From NCBI RefSeq assembly GCF_023702715.1, contig NZ_CP098480.1, positions 806,001 to 870,000 of the forward strand: 64,000 nt of DNA, read 5' to 3'. The translations under genes and the position numbers were made by a program. This stretch comes from Acinetobacter sp. C32I (GTDB taxonomy: Bacteria > Pseudomonadota > Gammaproteobacteria > Pseudomonadales > Moraxellaceae). Below, piece by piece: positions 9,221-19,793 of this stretch. Within the stretch, counting starts at the first letter, position 1. The number at the start of each line of letters is the position of its first letter. The notes beneath the pieces were generated by a model that saw only the letters and a program-made list of their open reading frames with translations, was not told the DNA's origin and searched no databases.

Positions 9221-10510
9221 GTGGATAGCCTGATAACACAAGATGTAGAAAAAATGACGCTTGCGGAGTTACGAGCGCTACAAACCAAACGCTTAAAAGA
9301 CACCTTGACATATGTTTATGCCAATAGCCCTGTCTATAAGAAAAAGTTTGACGATGCAGGTGTACATCCCGATGATTTCGTCAACTTGGATGATCTGGCC
9401 AAGTTTCCATTTACCACTAAACAGGATTTAAGAGATAACTATCCCTTTGGTATGTTTGCAGTGCCACAGGAGCAGATTGTTCGTTTACATGCCTCTTCAG
9501 GTACCACAGGGAAACCAACCGTCGTTGGCTATACCCAAAAAGATATCCATACTTGGTCGGATATCGTAGCGCGTTGCCTGCGTATGGCAGGTTTAAGCGC
9601 CAAAGATATGATTCAGGTTGCCTATGGTTATGGTCTGTTTACAGGCGGTTTAGGCGCACATTATGGCGCTGAACGCTTAGGTGCAACCGTGATTCCAATG
9701 TCAGGTGGGCAGACGGAGAAACAGGTGCAACTGATTCAGGATTTTAAACCGACGGCAATTATGGTCACGCCATCATATTGTGTCAGCATTATTGAAAAAC
9801 TGGAGCAGCAATTAGGTAGTGCCCGTAATACCTCGTTAAAAGTCGGGATTTTTGGTGCTGAGCCTTGGACCAACGAGTTACGTCGTGAAATCGAAGAACG
9901 TTTAAATATTAAAGCGCTGGATATTTATGGTTTATCGGAGATTATGGGGCCGGGAGTTGCGATGCAGTGTCTGGGCGAAGGTGAAGGTCTGACCATTTGG
10001 GAAGATCATTTTTATCCTGAGATCATTCATCCTGAAACAGGTGAAGTGTGTAAAGATGGTGAATTGGGCGAGCTGGTCTTCACCACCATTACCAAAGAAG
10101 GTTTGCCGATTATCCGCTATCGTACCCGCGATTTAACCCGTTTATTGGCAGGTCAGAACATGGCGATGCGCCGTATGGATAAAATTGTAGGGCGTAGTGA
10201 TGATATGTTGATTATTCGCGGTGTCAATGTATTCCCGACACAGATCGAAGAACAGATTTTACAAGTGCCGAGTCTGGTACCGAATTATGAAATTCTGGTG
10301 GCAAAGAAAGGGCATATGGATACTTTGCATATCCGTACCGAAATGTGCCATAACTGTGACAAGCAGGCGCAGCAATTGGCTCAACAGTTGATGCAACGGA
10401 TTAAAACCATGATTGGGATTTCTGTTACGGTGGAAGTAGTCAATGAATTGACCTTGCCACGTTCTGAAGGTAAAGCAAAACGCGTCATTGATATGCGTCA
10501 GATTGCTTAA
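9221..10510 (+). CDS. paaK: PaaK, phenylacetate-CoA ligase
   Basis: A 429-residue adenylate-forming ligase starting at a GTG (9221) preceded by TAGGAGAG. The ATP-binding loop is LHASSGTTGKPTV; other family marks are FGAEPWTNELRREIE, DIYGLSEIMGPG and the hinge region IVGRSDDMLIIRGVNVFPTQ. It activates phenylacetate with CoA and ATP as the committing step of the pathway. It is the last catabolic gene before the regulator paaX. Confidence 0.96.
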   Translation: MDSLITQDVEKMTLAELRALQTKRLKDTLTYVYANSPVYKKKFDDAGVHPDDFVNLDDLAKFPFTTKQDLRDNYPFGMFAVPQEQIVRLHASSGTTGKPTVVGYTQKDIHTWSDIVARCLRMAGLSAKDMIQVAYGYGLFTGGLGAHYGAERLGATVIPMSGGQTEKQVQLIQDFKPTAIMVTPSYCVSIIEKLEQQLGSARNTSLKVGIFGAEPWTNELRREIEERLNIKALDIYGLSEIMGPGVAMQCLGEGEGLTIWEDHFYPEIIHPETGEVCKDGELGELVFTTITKEGLPIIRYRTRDLTRLLAGQNMAMRRMDKIVGRSDDMLIIRGVNVFPTQIEEQILQVPSLVPNYEILVAKKGHMDTLHIRTEMCHNCDKQAQQLAQQLMQRIKTMIGISVTVEVVNELTLPRSEGKAKRVIDMRQIA

Positions 10511-10520
10511 CATTATAATC

Positions 10521-10552
10521 ATTCAGGGTATAGTATTCCCTATATCCTGAAT
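10521..10552 (+). other. Hairpin between paaK and paaX
   Basis: ATTCAGGGTATAG (10521-10533) can pair with CTATATCCTGAAT (10540-10552), giving 13 pairs including one G-U, around a six-base loop. No T-tract follows, so it is not a canonical intrinsic terminator. It may set relative expression of the catabolic genes and the regulator through RNA processing or partial termination. Confidence 0.55.
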
Positions 10553-10572
10553 CTAAATGCCAAGATAAAAGT

Positions 10573-11532
10573 ATGAGTGTAAAGTTACAGCAAATTATTG
10601 ATTCAATTATTCAGAATGAACCCTTAAGTGGTACCTCATTGATTTCGACTATTTTTGGCGATTCAGTGCTGCATCGAGGTGGAAATATCAGTCTTGCCAG
10701 CTTGATTCAGTTAATGGAGTTGTTTGATTTTAATGATCGTGCTGTACGAACTTCTGTTTTTCGTTTGGTTAAAAGTGATTGGCTTGGTTCAGATAAAATT
10801 GGCAGAACCAGTTTCTACCGCATTACCGATGCCAGTCGTTCCAAATATTTGCAGGCTGAGCAACGGATTTATAATGATCAGATGAAAGAGTGGGATCATT
10901 CTTGGGATCTGATTTTGATGTCGAGTCTGGATACAGACAATAAGGCATTTTTAAAGAAAGAACTGGAATGGTTGGGCTTTGCTAACATTTCCACCAATCT
11001 GATGGCTTATCCAGGTTCAAACCGCTTGCAGCTACAAAAACTGTTGGTTGACCTCAATATGAGTGAACAGGTGGTGGTGTTTAAGGCCGAGACCTTACAG
11101 CTGTTTAATAACTCAACCGAAACGATTGGCCGTATGTTAGAAACCAATTGGCCGATTGATGAGTTACGTCAACGTTATCTGCAATTTCTGGATATGTTTC
11201 GGGAGATTGGCGTGATTTTGATGCAGGATGACGAAAGTATTGAACCGATTCAAGCCTTCCAGATTCGGACCTTATTGATTCATTACTATCGTCGTATTTT
11301 ACTGAAAGATCCTGCATTGCCCTTAGAACTATTATCGGCGGATTGGCCTGCAGTCAATGCCCGTACATTATCCATGAACATTTACAAAAAAGTCTTTGAA
11401 GCGGCTGATGACTATTTCTTATCGGTTGCGGCAACATCGGAAGGTCCAATGCCGAATGCGACTGCACCATTCTGGCGTCGTTTTGGCGGCTTAACCCAAA
11501 GTAATGAGAGATTGAGTCATGCCTTGCTATAG
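10573..11532 (+). CDS. paaX: PaaX, phenylacetyl-CoA responsive repressor
   Basis: A 319-residue protein matching PaaX in length and sequence: N-terminal winged-helix region (RGGNISLASLIQLMELFDFNDRAVRTSVFRL), a central domain, and a C-terminal part with TLLIHYYRRILLKDPALP and LPLELL. The family represses paa operons and is released by phenylacetyl-CoA. The ribosome binding site is weak, and a hairpin lies just upstream. The 3' end overlaps paaY by 14 bases. Confidence 0.93.
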   Translation: MSVKLQQIIDSIIQNEPLSGTSLISTIFGDSVLHRGGNISLASLIQLMELFDFNDRAVRTSVFRLVKSDWLGSDKIGRTSFYRITDASRSKYLQAEQRIYNDQMKEWDHSWDLILMSSLDTDNKAFLKKELEWLGFANISTNLMAYPGSNRLQLQKLLVDLNMSEQVVVFKAETLQLFNNSTETIGRMLETNWPIDELRQRYLQFLDMFREIGVILMQDDESIEPIQAFQIRTLLIHYYRRILLKDPALPLELLSADWPAVNARTLSMNIYKKVFEAADDYFLSVAATSEGPMPNATAPFWRRFGGLTQSNERLSHALL

Positions 11533-12121
11533 CATTGATGGGGTGGTTCCTGTGGTTCACTCCAGTGCATTTGTTCATCCCACTGCGGTTTTAATTGGTG
11601 ATGTGATTATTGAAGCTGGGGCTTATATTGGGCCATTTGCCTCATTGCGTGCGGACTTTGGTCGTATCCATATCAAAGCAAATGCCAATGTACAGGACAG
11701 TTGCATCATTCATGGTTTTCCGCAAAGTATTACCCTTGTTGAAGAAATGGGACATATTGGTCATGCTGCGACGTTGCATGGTTGCCGTATCGGTAAAAAT
11801 GTGCTGATTGGTATGAATAGCGTCATTTTGGATTATGCTGAGATTGGTGAAAATAGCATTATCGGTGCAAATAGTTTGGTCAAAACCAAAGATCGAATTC
11901 CTGCCAATGTACTGGCAATGGGAAGCCCAGCAAAAGTTATGCGAGATTTAACAGAACAAGAACGCGCATGGAAAATCAAAGGGACCCAAGAATATATTCA
12001 CTTGGTGCAGCGTTGTTTAAACAGCATGATAGAAGTCCTGCCTTTGATTGAAAATTCACATGATCGTAAGACCTATCAAGATTTTCAGTCTGATCATCAA
12101 ATCAAGCCAACAACGGCATGA
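11519..12121 (+). CDS. paaY: PaaY, hexapeptide-repeat thioesterase
   Basis: A 200-residue left-handed beta-helix protein (gamma-carbonic-anhydrase-like). Repeated hexapeptides are visible (IGDVIIEAGAYIGPFASLRADFG; IGKNVLIGMNSVILDYAEIGENSIIGANSLV) with metal-site His residues in IIHGF, IGHAATLHGC. In other species PaaY hydrolyses CoA esters formed from dead-end paa intermediates and regulates the pathway. Overlap with paaX suggests coupled translation. Confidence 0.92.
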   Translation: MPCYSIDGVVPVVHSSAFVHPTAVLIGDVIIEAGAYIGPFASLRADFGRIHIKANANVQDSCIIHGFPQSITLVEEMGHIGHAATLHGCRIGKNVLIGMNSVILDYAEIGENSIIGANSLVKTKDRIPANVLAMGSPAKVMRDLTEQERAWKIKGTQEYIHLVQRCLNSMIEVLPLIENSHDRKTYQDFQSDHQIKPTTA

Positions 12122-12332
12122 ATAGGCCATTTGAGCTGATCAATTTCTTTTGAACATCGGCGATAACAAGACATCAAAAAGCAACAGTTTGTTTTTAAAT
12201 ATTAGTTGATGATGGAGTGTAAGTTTTTCTACTCCTTCGTCAGAAAAATGCAGGCAAGCATTTGCCAGTACATTTTTAGATATAAACCCGCCTAAAAGTG
12301 AATACTTTATTTAAGGAAATACAACGAGGTTA

Positions 12333-13790
12333 ATGATGTCTATTTTAACAAAAGAAATTTGGGATCAAAAATTATTTCGTGGTACATGGCAATCTGCCAA
12401 AAACGGTTATCAAGTGGTTGAAGTTGCGACTGGTGAGTCCTTAGGGCAGATTGGATATGCAGATACATCCGATGTGGTCGATGCAGCTCAGCAAGCCAAG
12501 ATTGCACAAAAGCAATGGTGGGCGCTCAGTTATCAAGAGCGTCAGGTGGTTTTTGAGCGCGCAGTACAGATCCTAACGGAGCATCAGGCTGAAATTATCG
12601 AGTGGCTGGTGAAAGAAAGTGGTTCGTTACAATTAAAAGCAGGTTTTGAGGTTAATATCTCGATACAGGTATTAAAGCATTGTATTGGATTACCAGCAGC
12701 TGATCAGGGCACATTATTGCCAACTACGGCAGGTAAACTGAGTTTAGCCAAGCGAGTGCCTTTAGGTGTCGTTGGAGCGATTTCGCCGTTTAATTTTCCT
12801 TTATATCTTGCGCTACGTGCGGTTGCACCAGCCTTAGCGCTTGGAAATGCGGTGGTCTTGAAACCTGATGAACGCACTGCAGTCTGTAGCGGTTATGCAA
12901 TTGCCCGTATTTTTGAATTGGCTGGTTTACCACAAGGACTATTACATGTACTGCCGGGTGGTGCTGAAGTGGGTGAAGCACTGACCTTGGATAAAAATAT
13001 TGCCAGTATCCAATTTACTGGCTCAACCCATGTTGGGCGTATTGTCGGCGCCAATGCGGCTAAAACACTGAAAAAAGTATCGCTTGAGTTAGGTGGCAAA
13101 AATTCACTGATTATTCTGGATGATGCCGATATTGAGCTTGCGGCAGAGAATATTGCGTGGGGTGCTTTTTTGCATTCGGGTCAAATCTGTATGACTTCTG
13201 GAAAAATCCTGATTCAGGAGAAGATTTATCCTCAAGTCAAACAACGTGTGCTTGAGAAGGTCAAAAAATTTGTCGTGGGTAATCCTTTGCAAAGTGACGT
13301 CACGATTGGCCCATTGATTAATGCCATGCAGTCGCAACGGGTCGAACAGCTGGTTAAGGATGCGATTGCGCATGGTGCAAAACTAGAAGTCGGTGGGCAG
13401 GCGAAAGGGGTTTTCTTTGAGCCAACGGTCTTAGCTGATGTAACACAAGACAATCCGATTTTTACAGAAGAGATTTTCGGTCCTGTTGCTGTTCTGATTC
13501 CTTTTAGCACCGATGAACAGGCAATTGAACTTGCAAATGATGGTGACTATGGGCTTTCAGCGGGGATTATTACTGCAAATGTTGGGCGCGGCATGCAGCT
13601 TGGTCAGCAATTGAATGTAGGTTTATTGCATATCAATGATCAAACCGTGAATGATGAAACAGTGAATCCTTTTGGTGGCTTTGGTGCATCAGGTAATGCT
13701 ACACGGATTGGTGGCCCTGCAAATGCGGATGAGTTTACCCAATGGCAATGGATGACCATTCAGGCGCAAGCGCCACATTATCCATTTTAA
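12333..13790 (+). CDS. NAD(P)-dependent aromatic aldehyde dehydrogenase
   Basis: A 485-residue aldehyde dehydrogenase. Catalytic Glu252 lies in LELGGKNS and catalytic Cys286 in GQICMTSG; SPFNFPLYLALRAVAPALALGNAVVLKPDE and FTGSTHVGR build the cofactor site. It resembles the benzaldehyde/vanillin dehydrogenase group (AreC, HcaB, Vdh) more than PaaZ-type enzymes, which is a judgement from overall pattern. Position between paa and pob genes also fits an aromatic aldehyde substrate, but the exact one cannot be read. The next in-frame ATG at 12336 is an alternative start. Confidence 0.85.
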   Translation: MMSILTKEIWDQKLFRGTWQSAKNGYQVVEVATGESLGQIGYADTSDVVDAAQQAKIAQKQWWALSYQERQVVFERAVQILTEHQAEIIEWLVKESGSLQLKAGFEVNISIQVLKHCIGLPAADQGTLLPTTAGKLSLAKRVPLGVVGAISPFNFPLYLALRAVAPALALGNAVVLKPDERTAVCSGYAIARIFELAGLPQGLLHVLPGGAEVGEALTLDKNIASIQFTGSTHVGRIVGANAAKTLKKVSLELGGKNSLIILDDADIELAAENIAWGAFLHSGQICMTSGKILIQEKIYPQVKQRVLEKVKKFVVGNPLQSDVTIGPLINAMQSQRVEQLVKDAIAHGAKLEVGGQAKGVFFEPTVLADVTQDNPIFTEEIFGPVAVLIPFSTDEQAIELANDGDYGLSAGIITANVGRGMQLGQQLNVGLLHINDQTVNDETVNPFGGFGASGNATRIGGPANADEFTQWQWMTIQAQAPHYPF

Positions 13791-13813
13791 CTAGGGTTAA
13801 CAAACTCCTTGTG

Positions 13814-13841
13814 ATTTGTCCCTAAAACCTTAGGGACAAAT
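13814..13841. terminator. Bidirectional terminator between aldehyde dehydrogenase gene and pobR
   Basis: ATTTGTCCCTAA (13814-13825) and TTAGGGACAAAT (13830-13841) form a perfect 12-bp stem with a four-base loop between two convergent genes. No long T-tract follows on either side, so efficiency is uncertain. Confidence 0.65.
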
Positions 13842-13845
13842 GCTG

Positions 13846-14661
13846 CTAAATCACATTACGCAGTTCATTGGCGGTGTTGCGTAGTAACGGTAAAATCTGT
13901 TGCACTAAATAATCCTCTTGTACACGATTGGTCTGTGACATGCAGTTTAGAGCGGCAATCGCTTTTCCTTGAGCATTAATCACAGGTACTGCAATTGCGA
14001 TGACACCGAGTTCATGTTCTTCTTTAGAAAGGCAATAATCTGCTTGTGAAATACCTTTTAGCACCTCAAAGAACTTATTTTCATCCGTTATTGTAAAAGG
14101 GGTTAAACGTTTTAAACCAAACCTTTTCACCCAGTCGTGTTGAGCTGCGTCTGATTGGGCAGCCAATAAGACTTTCCCTGTTGACGTTGCGTGTGCAGGT
14201 AGACGATTGCCTAAATGCATGCCATAAGGGCTCACCCTGAGATTATCCTGTTGGGGCAGATAACTACGGGCGATCGGCACCACCTCGTTATCATCTAAGA
14301 CCACCAGGGAAAAGGTTAATGAGGTTTGTGCAGATAAAAGATTAAGGAAGGATTGGGCAATTTTAGGCAAGTGTGCTGAACTTAAATAAGAACTTGAGAA
14401 ACGTAATACACGATGGGTGAGCCAATAATAATGTTCATCTGTGTCTAAATAGCCTAAGTATTTTAGAGTTTTAAGATAACGCCGTGCTGCTGTTCGGCTG
14501 ATCCCAGTTCGTTCAGCCACTTGAGTAACATTTAAACGTTGCCGATCAACCCCAAAAGCCTCCAGTAAAACTAAACCCTTTGCCAAACCTGCAATGTAGT
14601 CTTCCTGACGAATCTGTTCATATGAGCTGGGGTGCTCTAACACAGCATCGACCTTAACCAT
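13846..14661 (-). CDS. pobR: PobR, IclR-family activator of pobA
   Basis: A 271-residue IclR-family regulator. The helix-turn-helix lies at about residues 44-66 (NVTQVAERTGISRTAARRYL); the effector domain contains ARSYLPQQDNLRVSPYGMHLGNRLPAHATSTGKVLLA and a Cys near CLSKEEHELGVIAIAVPV. Sequence and divergent placement beside pobA match PobR of Acinetobacter, which activates pobA in response to p-hydroxybenzoate. The relative PcaU is similar, but the neighbour decides the call. Confidence 0.92.
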   Translation of the reverse strand: MVKVDAVLEHPSSYEQIRQEDYIAGLAKGLVLLEAFGVDRQRLNVTQVAERTGISRTAARRYLKTLKYLGYLDTDEHYYWLTHRVLRFSSSYLSSAHLPKIAQSFLNLLSAQTSLTFSLVVLDDNEVVPIARSYLPQQDNLRVSPYGMHLGNRLPAHATSTGKVLLAAQSDAAQHDWVKRFGLKRLTPFTITDENKFFEVLKGISQADYCLSKEEHELGVIAIAVPVINAQGKAIAALNCMSQTNRVQEDYLVQQILPLLRNTANELRNVI

Positions 14662-14686
14662 ACTTCCATTCCTGTTATTGTGATGT

Positions 14687-14707
14687 TTTGTCCGCTATTC
14701 GGACAAA
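14687..14707. promoter_or_regulatory. Dyad in the pobR-pobA intergenic region, candidate PobR operator
   Basis: TTTGTCCG (14687-14694), CTATT, then CGGACAAA (14700-14707) is a perfect 8-bp inverted repeat placed 26 bases upstream of pobR. A second weaker dyad, AGTCG (14717-14721) and CGACT (14730-14734), follows on the pobA side. PobR is known to bind this intergenic region in Acinetobacter; assigning it to these repeats is inference. Confidence 0.55.
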
Positions 14708-14773
14708 TGAAATGATAGTCGGTTCTTTTCGACTTGGCTATATCGTGCCCAAAACTTAAAAGCAGTAAGTTAA

Positions 14774-15985
<1,212 letters not shown>

Positions 15986-16097
15986 AGCACCATTCAAATT
16001 TTTTTTAGTACATTGCGTTGATAATGATTTTTAAAATTTACACAAGTTGATATGTGGCGTGTTGATCCACATTTATAAGAAAATAGAGAGATTTATC

Positions 16098-16826
16098 ATG
16101 GTTGATACTTATATTATCGTACACGGTGCATGGCACAACGGCCGCTTAATGGAACCAACAGCTGAGTATATCCGATCTCAAGGCCATATCGTTCATTGTC
16201 CAACTTTGGCAGGAAATCGCCCCAATGAAGATTGTAGTCAGATTGGTTTAGAAGATGCCATCAGCTCACTGATTCAATATATAGAGCAGCACGATTTAAA
16301 TGATATTCGTTTAGTAGGGCATAGTTATGCCGGTATGGTGATTTCTGCAGTTATTGATCGTATTCCACTGCGAATTCGCAGAGTTGTATATGCAAATGCC
16401 TTCGTACCATTTCCAAATGAATGTCTGAATGATATGGCCCCAGCACAATATAAGGCTTTGTTCGATCCAATGGCTAAAGCAAATCACAATGCTGTATCTT
16501 TACCATTTTCCGTTTGGCGTGAATGCTTTATGAATGATGCGGATGAGGCACTTGCTAAATCTACGTTTCAACGCTTAACACCACAACCTTATGGTTGCTT
16601 TCGTGATCCTATCGTACTGTCTAAACATATTGCGGCAATTGATATTGCAAAATCATATTTGAATTGCAGACTTGATACCGCCTTGCCACAAAGTTTATCT
16701 TGGCATCCGCGCTTATCTGAGCGCTTAGGTTTATTTCGTTATGTAGAGGCAAATGGAGGACATGAGACTTTATTTACCGATCCGATTGGTTTTGCCAAGG
16801 CGATTATGATGGCAGCACGGGATTAA
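16098..16826 (+). CDS. Alpha/beta hydrolase, esterase of the hydroxynitrile lyase/methylesterase type
   Basis: A 242-residue hydrolase. The frame is open from 16047, but the ATG at 16098 follows TAGAGAG and starts exactly at the first strand (MVDTYIIVHGAWHNG). The nucleophile is Ser76 in VGHSYAG and the catalytic His is His222 in NGGHETLF. Size and the HGAWH oxyanion region resemble the small plant-type methylesterase/hydroxynitrile lyase and EstC esterase group. The substrate is unknown; location beside pobA makes an aromatic ester possible. Confidence 0.8.
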   Translation: MVDTYIIVHGAWHNGRLMEPTAEYIRSQGHIVHCPTLAGNRPNEDCSQIGLEDAISSLIQYIEQHDLNDIRLVGHSYAGMVISAVIDRIPLRIRRVVYANAFVPFPNECLNDMAPAQYKALFDPMAKANHNAVSLPFSVWRECFMNDADEALAKSTFQRLTPQPYGCFRDPIVLSKHIAAIDIAKSYLNCRLDTALPQSLSWHPRLSERLGLFRYVEANGGHETLFTDPIGFAKAIMMAARD

Positions 16827-16893
16827 GTTTTACAGAAGAGATTCTTCAAGATTCGGAATTTGCTGTCGTCGAGCAGTCAATATCTAAATTTAT

Positions 16894-16930
16894 AAAAAAA
16901 GCTGTTCAAAAAATTGAACAGCTTTTTTAG
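16894..16930. terminator. Bidirectional intrinsic terminator
   Basis: AAAAAAGCTGTTCAA and TTGAACAGCTTTTTT form a perfect 15-bp stem around a short A loop, with U-tracts on both strands, between the convergent hydrolase and kinase genes. Confidence 0.9.
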
Positions 16931-16947
16931 ATACTTAATTGAGCAAT

Positions 16948-18324
16948 TTATTCAGCAAACTGCGGAATCATTTTCCGTACATTGGTCTTCGCTTCAATCA
17001 CGGTCATGAAAGTATAAGCACCAATAAATTTACGGCTAATGAACATAAACTCTTTTGGTGGAACCGAGAAATAGCGTGACGCCATTGATTGACCAGCCTG
17101 TTGCATCACACGATTATGCAATTGGCTCTTTTTCCAGTCATAGCGATTTTGATCATCCATAATACCAACAGGCATATCAGGATTGTTGCTTGGACAGCTA
17201 AAAGCCTCTGTTGCAATCAGGAAGACATCTGCCATACCTGGTTTAACACTTTCGGGCATGGCATCAAAGAAATCATAACCTGTCATGGCTTTGACCATAG
17301 CATTTTTATCATGGTCATACCCAGCATGAATCAGGTTGCGGGCAACACTAAGTAAGTTGTTATCAAATTGACGAATCGCACCAAAATCGAGTAACACGAT
17401 TTTATCTCTAACGTCATCACCATTACCTAAACGAACCAGGTAGTTACCAAAGTTCGGATCGGTTTGCATTTCACCCCATTCAAATAGCTCACGTACCGCA
17501 ATTTCTAAAGACGCTTCACCGAGTTGGTTACGACGTTCTTGAGGTAGGGAAAGCATCACTGGACTATTGACTGGTACGCCACGCTCAAAGGTCATGCACA
17601 ACACTTTTTCAGCGCAAAATTCCTCAATAATTTCAGGCACCACATAACGCGGATCATCTTTCAATCGCTCAGCAAAACGACGTGTGGTTGCCGCTTCAAT
17701 GCCATAATCGACTTCACGATGCATCATTTCACGAACTTCATCAAACCACTGATCAAACTCACGGGTTTGAGGCACCATACGTGTCAGTTTCAGCATGTTC
17801 TTAAACAGATTCATATCAGAATCAATCGCTTCAGCAACACCCGGATATTGGATTTTTAGGACTAACTCTAAGCCATCCGACTTGCGCGTTGCACGATGGA
17901 CTTGAGCAAGTGATGCTGTTCCAATCGGCTCATGATCAATCGTAAGCTCATCGAGTTTAGAGCCAAGTTGATCTTGTAAATGGGATTTAATTGCAGGCCA
18001 AGCCAAGGCAACGGTTTGATTGTTGAGGGTATTTAAAGCTTGTGTGATTTCTTCAGGCAAGAAATGCTCGCCATATAGCGCCATCATTTGTCCAATCTTG
18101 ACGATTGAACCTTTTAATTTCCCAATTTCAGAAACTAAATAGTGTGCCTGTTCAGCCATGGCTTTTTTACGTTTCTTCTCTTTTTCTTCTTCACTAGAAA
18201 ATAGGGAAGTGGCACTTGCTGTCGCCCAGCGTGTTCCAGCAAGTAAAGAAGCTTTTGCAATAGATAAGCGACGATCCACCGACGAGGTTTTTAGATTCTT
18301 AAGCTTATCGTTCTGATCTGACAT
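16948..18324 (-). CDS. AarF/ABC1/UbiB-family atypical kinase
   Basis: A 458-residue ABC1-family protein. The family's KxGQ signature is seen in LKGSIVKIGQMMALYGEH, the modified nucleotide loop in PIGTASLAQVHRATRKSDG, the lysine in LVLKIQYPGV and the metal-binding segment in LLDFGAIRQFD. Relatives assist ubiquinone biosynthesis or lipid handling in bacteria and mitochondria. There are no strong C-terminal membrane helices like those of classical UbiB, so a distinct paralogue is more likely than UbiB itself. Confidence 0.88.
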   Translation of the reverse strand: MSDQNDKLKNLKTSSVDRRLSIAKASLLAGTRWATASATSLFSSEEEKEKKRKKAMAEQAHYLVSEIGKLKGSIVKIGQMMALYGEHFLPEEITQALNTLNNQTVALAWPAIKSHLQDQLGSKLDELTIDHEPIGTASLAQVHRATRKSDGLELVLKIQYPGVAEAIDSDMNLFKNMLKLTRMVPQTREFDQWFDEVREMMHREVDYGIEAATTRRFAERLKDDPRYVVPEIIEEFCAEKVLCMTFERGVPVNSPVMLSLPQERRNQLGEASLEIAVRELFEWGEMQTDPNFGNYLVRLGNGDDVRDKIVLLDFGAIRQFDNNLLSVARNLIHAGYDHDKNAMVKAMTGYDFFDAMPESVKPGMADVFLIATEAFSCPSNNPDMPVGIMDDQNRYDWKKSQLHNRVMQQAGQSMASRYFSVPPKEFMFISRKFIGAYTFMTVIEAKTNVRKMIPQFAE

Positions 18325-18464
18325 GAAAGAAAAGTCCTATGCTGAAATCGGAGGGTTGAAAGCCGAGACTTGAATTGTAGCGAATATTACAGCTTTTGAA
18401 CGTATTAAAATAGTTCAATCTCTTGAATTATCAGTCTAAATTTGAGCAATAGGACACCTATTTT

Positions 18465-18483
18465 AAAAATAGCCTAAGTAAAT
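18465..18483 (+). repeat. Left copy of 19-bp direct repeat
   Basis: AAAAATAGCCTAAGTAAAT occurs here and again at 18905-18923 with one mismatch, in the same orientation, bracketing the unknown gene at 18520-18861. Outside the 19 bases the copies do not match. Confidence 0.8.
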
Positions 18484-18519
18484 ATTTCACATTGACACTA
18501 TCTTTACTATACATATGTC

Positions 18520-18861
18520 CTAAATTTTAAACTGAATTTTAAGTGACGACTTACACATTAAAGCCGCTCTGTTACTATGAATGTGCTTCACCAGCATTTG
18601 TTTGACCTGACTGTGGTGAAAGCCGACCGCATAGGCTTTAACGATAATGATACTGGGCAGCGTAAAGAAAAAATACTTGGTGTCGTCTAAAGTCGCATCT
18701 TTGAAAACGCCTTCTTCAACAAGTATCTCTCTGAGAAATTGTTTTTCCGCTTGTACTGTGCTGGATGATTCATCATCCCAATAATTCTGACGCATTGCCA
18801 TCAAATTATTATGCTTATAACTCATATAACCATTGAGCCTGTTTATTCCACTGTTATCCAA
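18520..18861 (-). CDS. Hypothetical 113-residue protein
   Basis: I do not recognise a family. The frame begins MDNSGINRLNGYMSYKHN; the internal Met at residue 13 (18825) is an alternative start. The protein has a charged N-terminal half with KQFLREILVEEGVFKDA, a short hydrophobic stretch FFTLPSIIIVKAYAVGF, and a basic, His-containing C terminus. No signal peptide is visible. It stands alone, is flanked by 19-bp direct repeats, and lies opposite ybaK, so a small independently acquired gene is possible. Confidence 0.5.
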   Translation of the reverse strand: MDNSGINRLNGYMSYKHNNLMAMRQNYWDDESSSTVQAEKQFLREILVEEGVFKDATLDDTKYFFFTLPSIIIVKAYAVGFHHSQVKQMLVKHIHSNRAALMCKSSLKIQFKI

Positions 18862-18904
18862 TATATGAGGTTGCTAGGGTATTTATCAAGAATAGATTTA
18901 TATC

Positions 18905-18923
18905 AAAAATAGCCTAAGCAAAT
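18905..18923 (+). repeat. Right copy of 19-bp direct repeat
   Basis: AAAAATAGCCTAAGCAAAT differs from the copy at 18465-18483 at a single position. It lies in the promoter region of ybaK. Confidence 0.8.
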
Positions 18924-18990
18924 TTAAACTTTTATTTAAAAATGCTACACTTATCACACGACCAACATTAAACAAAAATACTGAATTGTT

Positions 18991-19455
18991 ATGACACCTG
19001 CTTGTAAACTATTGGAAAAAAATAAAATACAATTCTCTATTCATGAATATGAACATGATGTGAATGCTAAAAGTTTCGGGTTAGAGGCTGCAGAAAAACT
19101 CAACTTAAAGGTGGAAGAAGTTTTTAAAACCTTAATGGTGACCGATGAAAAGAATTATTTCATTGCGATTTTGCCTGTGCACCATCAGCTCAATCTTAAA
19201 AAAGTCGCGACAGCAGTAGGTTGTAAGAAACTACAAATGGCCAATCCCAAAGATGCGGAGCGCTTGACCGGTTATCTTGTCGGAGGGATTAGTCCATTGG
19301 GGCAGAAGAAGCGACTAAAGACGGTTATTGATGCAACGGCTCAAACATTCGATAAAATTTATGTCAGTGGTGGGAAACGGGGACTGGATATTGGTCTGGA
19401 TCCACAGGACCTCGCAAAATTACTGAGTGCTGATTTTTTTGATGTTTTAGACTAG
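18991..19455 (+). CDS. ybaK: YbaK/EbsC-type Cys-tRNA(Pro) deacylase
   Basis: A 154-residue YbaK-family protein. Family marks are the N-terminal [27 protein letters not shown], the Lys-containing segment [31 protein letters not shown] and the C-terminal [15 protein letters not shown]. It hydrolyses mis-charged Cys-tRNA(Pro) in trans. It has its own promoter region and no operon partner. Confidence 0.93.
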   Translation: MTPACKLLEKNKIQFSIHEYEHDVNAKSFGLEAAEKLNLKVEEVFKTLMVTDEKNYFIAILPVHHQLNLKKVATAVGCKKLQMANPKDAERLTGYLVGGISPLGQKKRLKTVIDATAQTFDKIYVSGGKRGLDIGLDPQDLAKLLSADFFDVLD

Positions 19456-19558
19456 AAAAATAATTTTTTCAGGCAATGTTTTTTATAAATTATTGTTATA
19501 TCTAATTTTTTAAGAATCTACAAAAGCAATTAGCAATTAAAAAGTTATCATTTTATTT

Positions 19559-19577
19559 AATGAGAATTATTATTATC
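19559..19577. promoter_or_regulatory. Candidate Fur box, distal
   Basis: AATGAGAATTATTATTATC resembles the 19-bp Fur consensus built from GATAAT repeats and lies 117 bp before the stronger proximal site. Confidence 0.5.
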
Positions 19578-19674
19578 TTTTTGTATCTTTATTAAGCTAA
19601 ATTAATATTTAAAACAAATTAATTCAATAAATTAGATCGAATTTTTCAGGTTCTTTTATGGAATTGAAATAGTA

Positions 19675-19693
19675 AATGATAATAATTATCATT
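19675..19693. promoter_or_regulatory. Fur box upstream of siderophore operon
   Basis: AATGATAATAATTATCATT is a perfect 19-bp palindrome built from the Fur hexamer GATAAT, located 101 bases before the first gene of the siderophore operon. The published acinetoferrin operon is iron-regulated through a Fur box before acbA, which this matches. Confidence 0.85.
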
Positions 19694-19793
19694 AGTTCCA
19701 TCTTAATCACAAACTCCCTTGTGTCTAAGATGTGTTTCAGGCCTAAAACATTTCGAAAAACAAATTAACTCTCTTGAAAGAGGATACCGTCAG

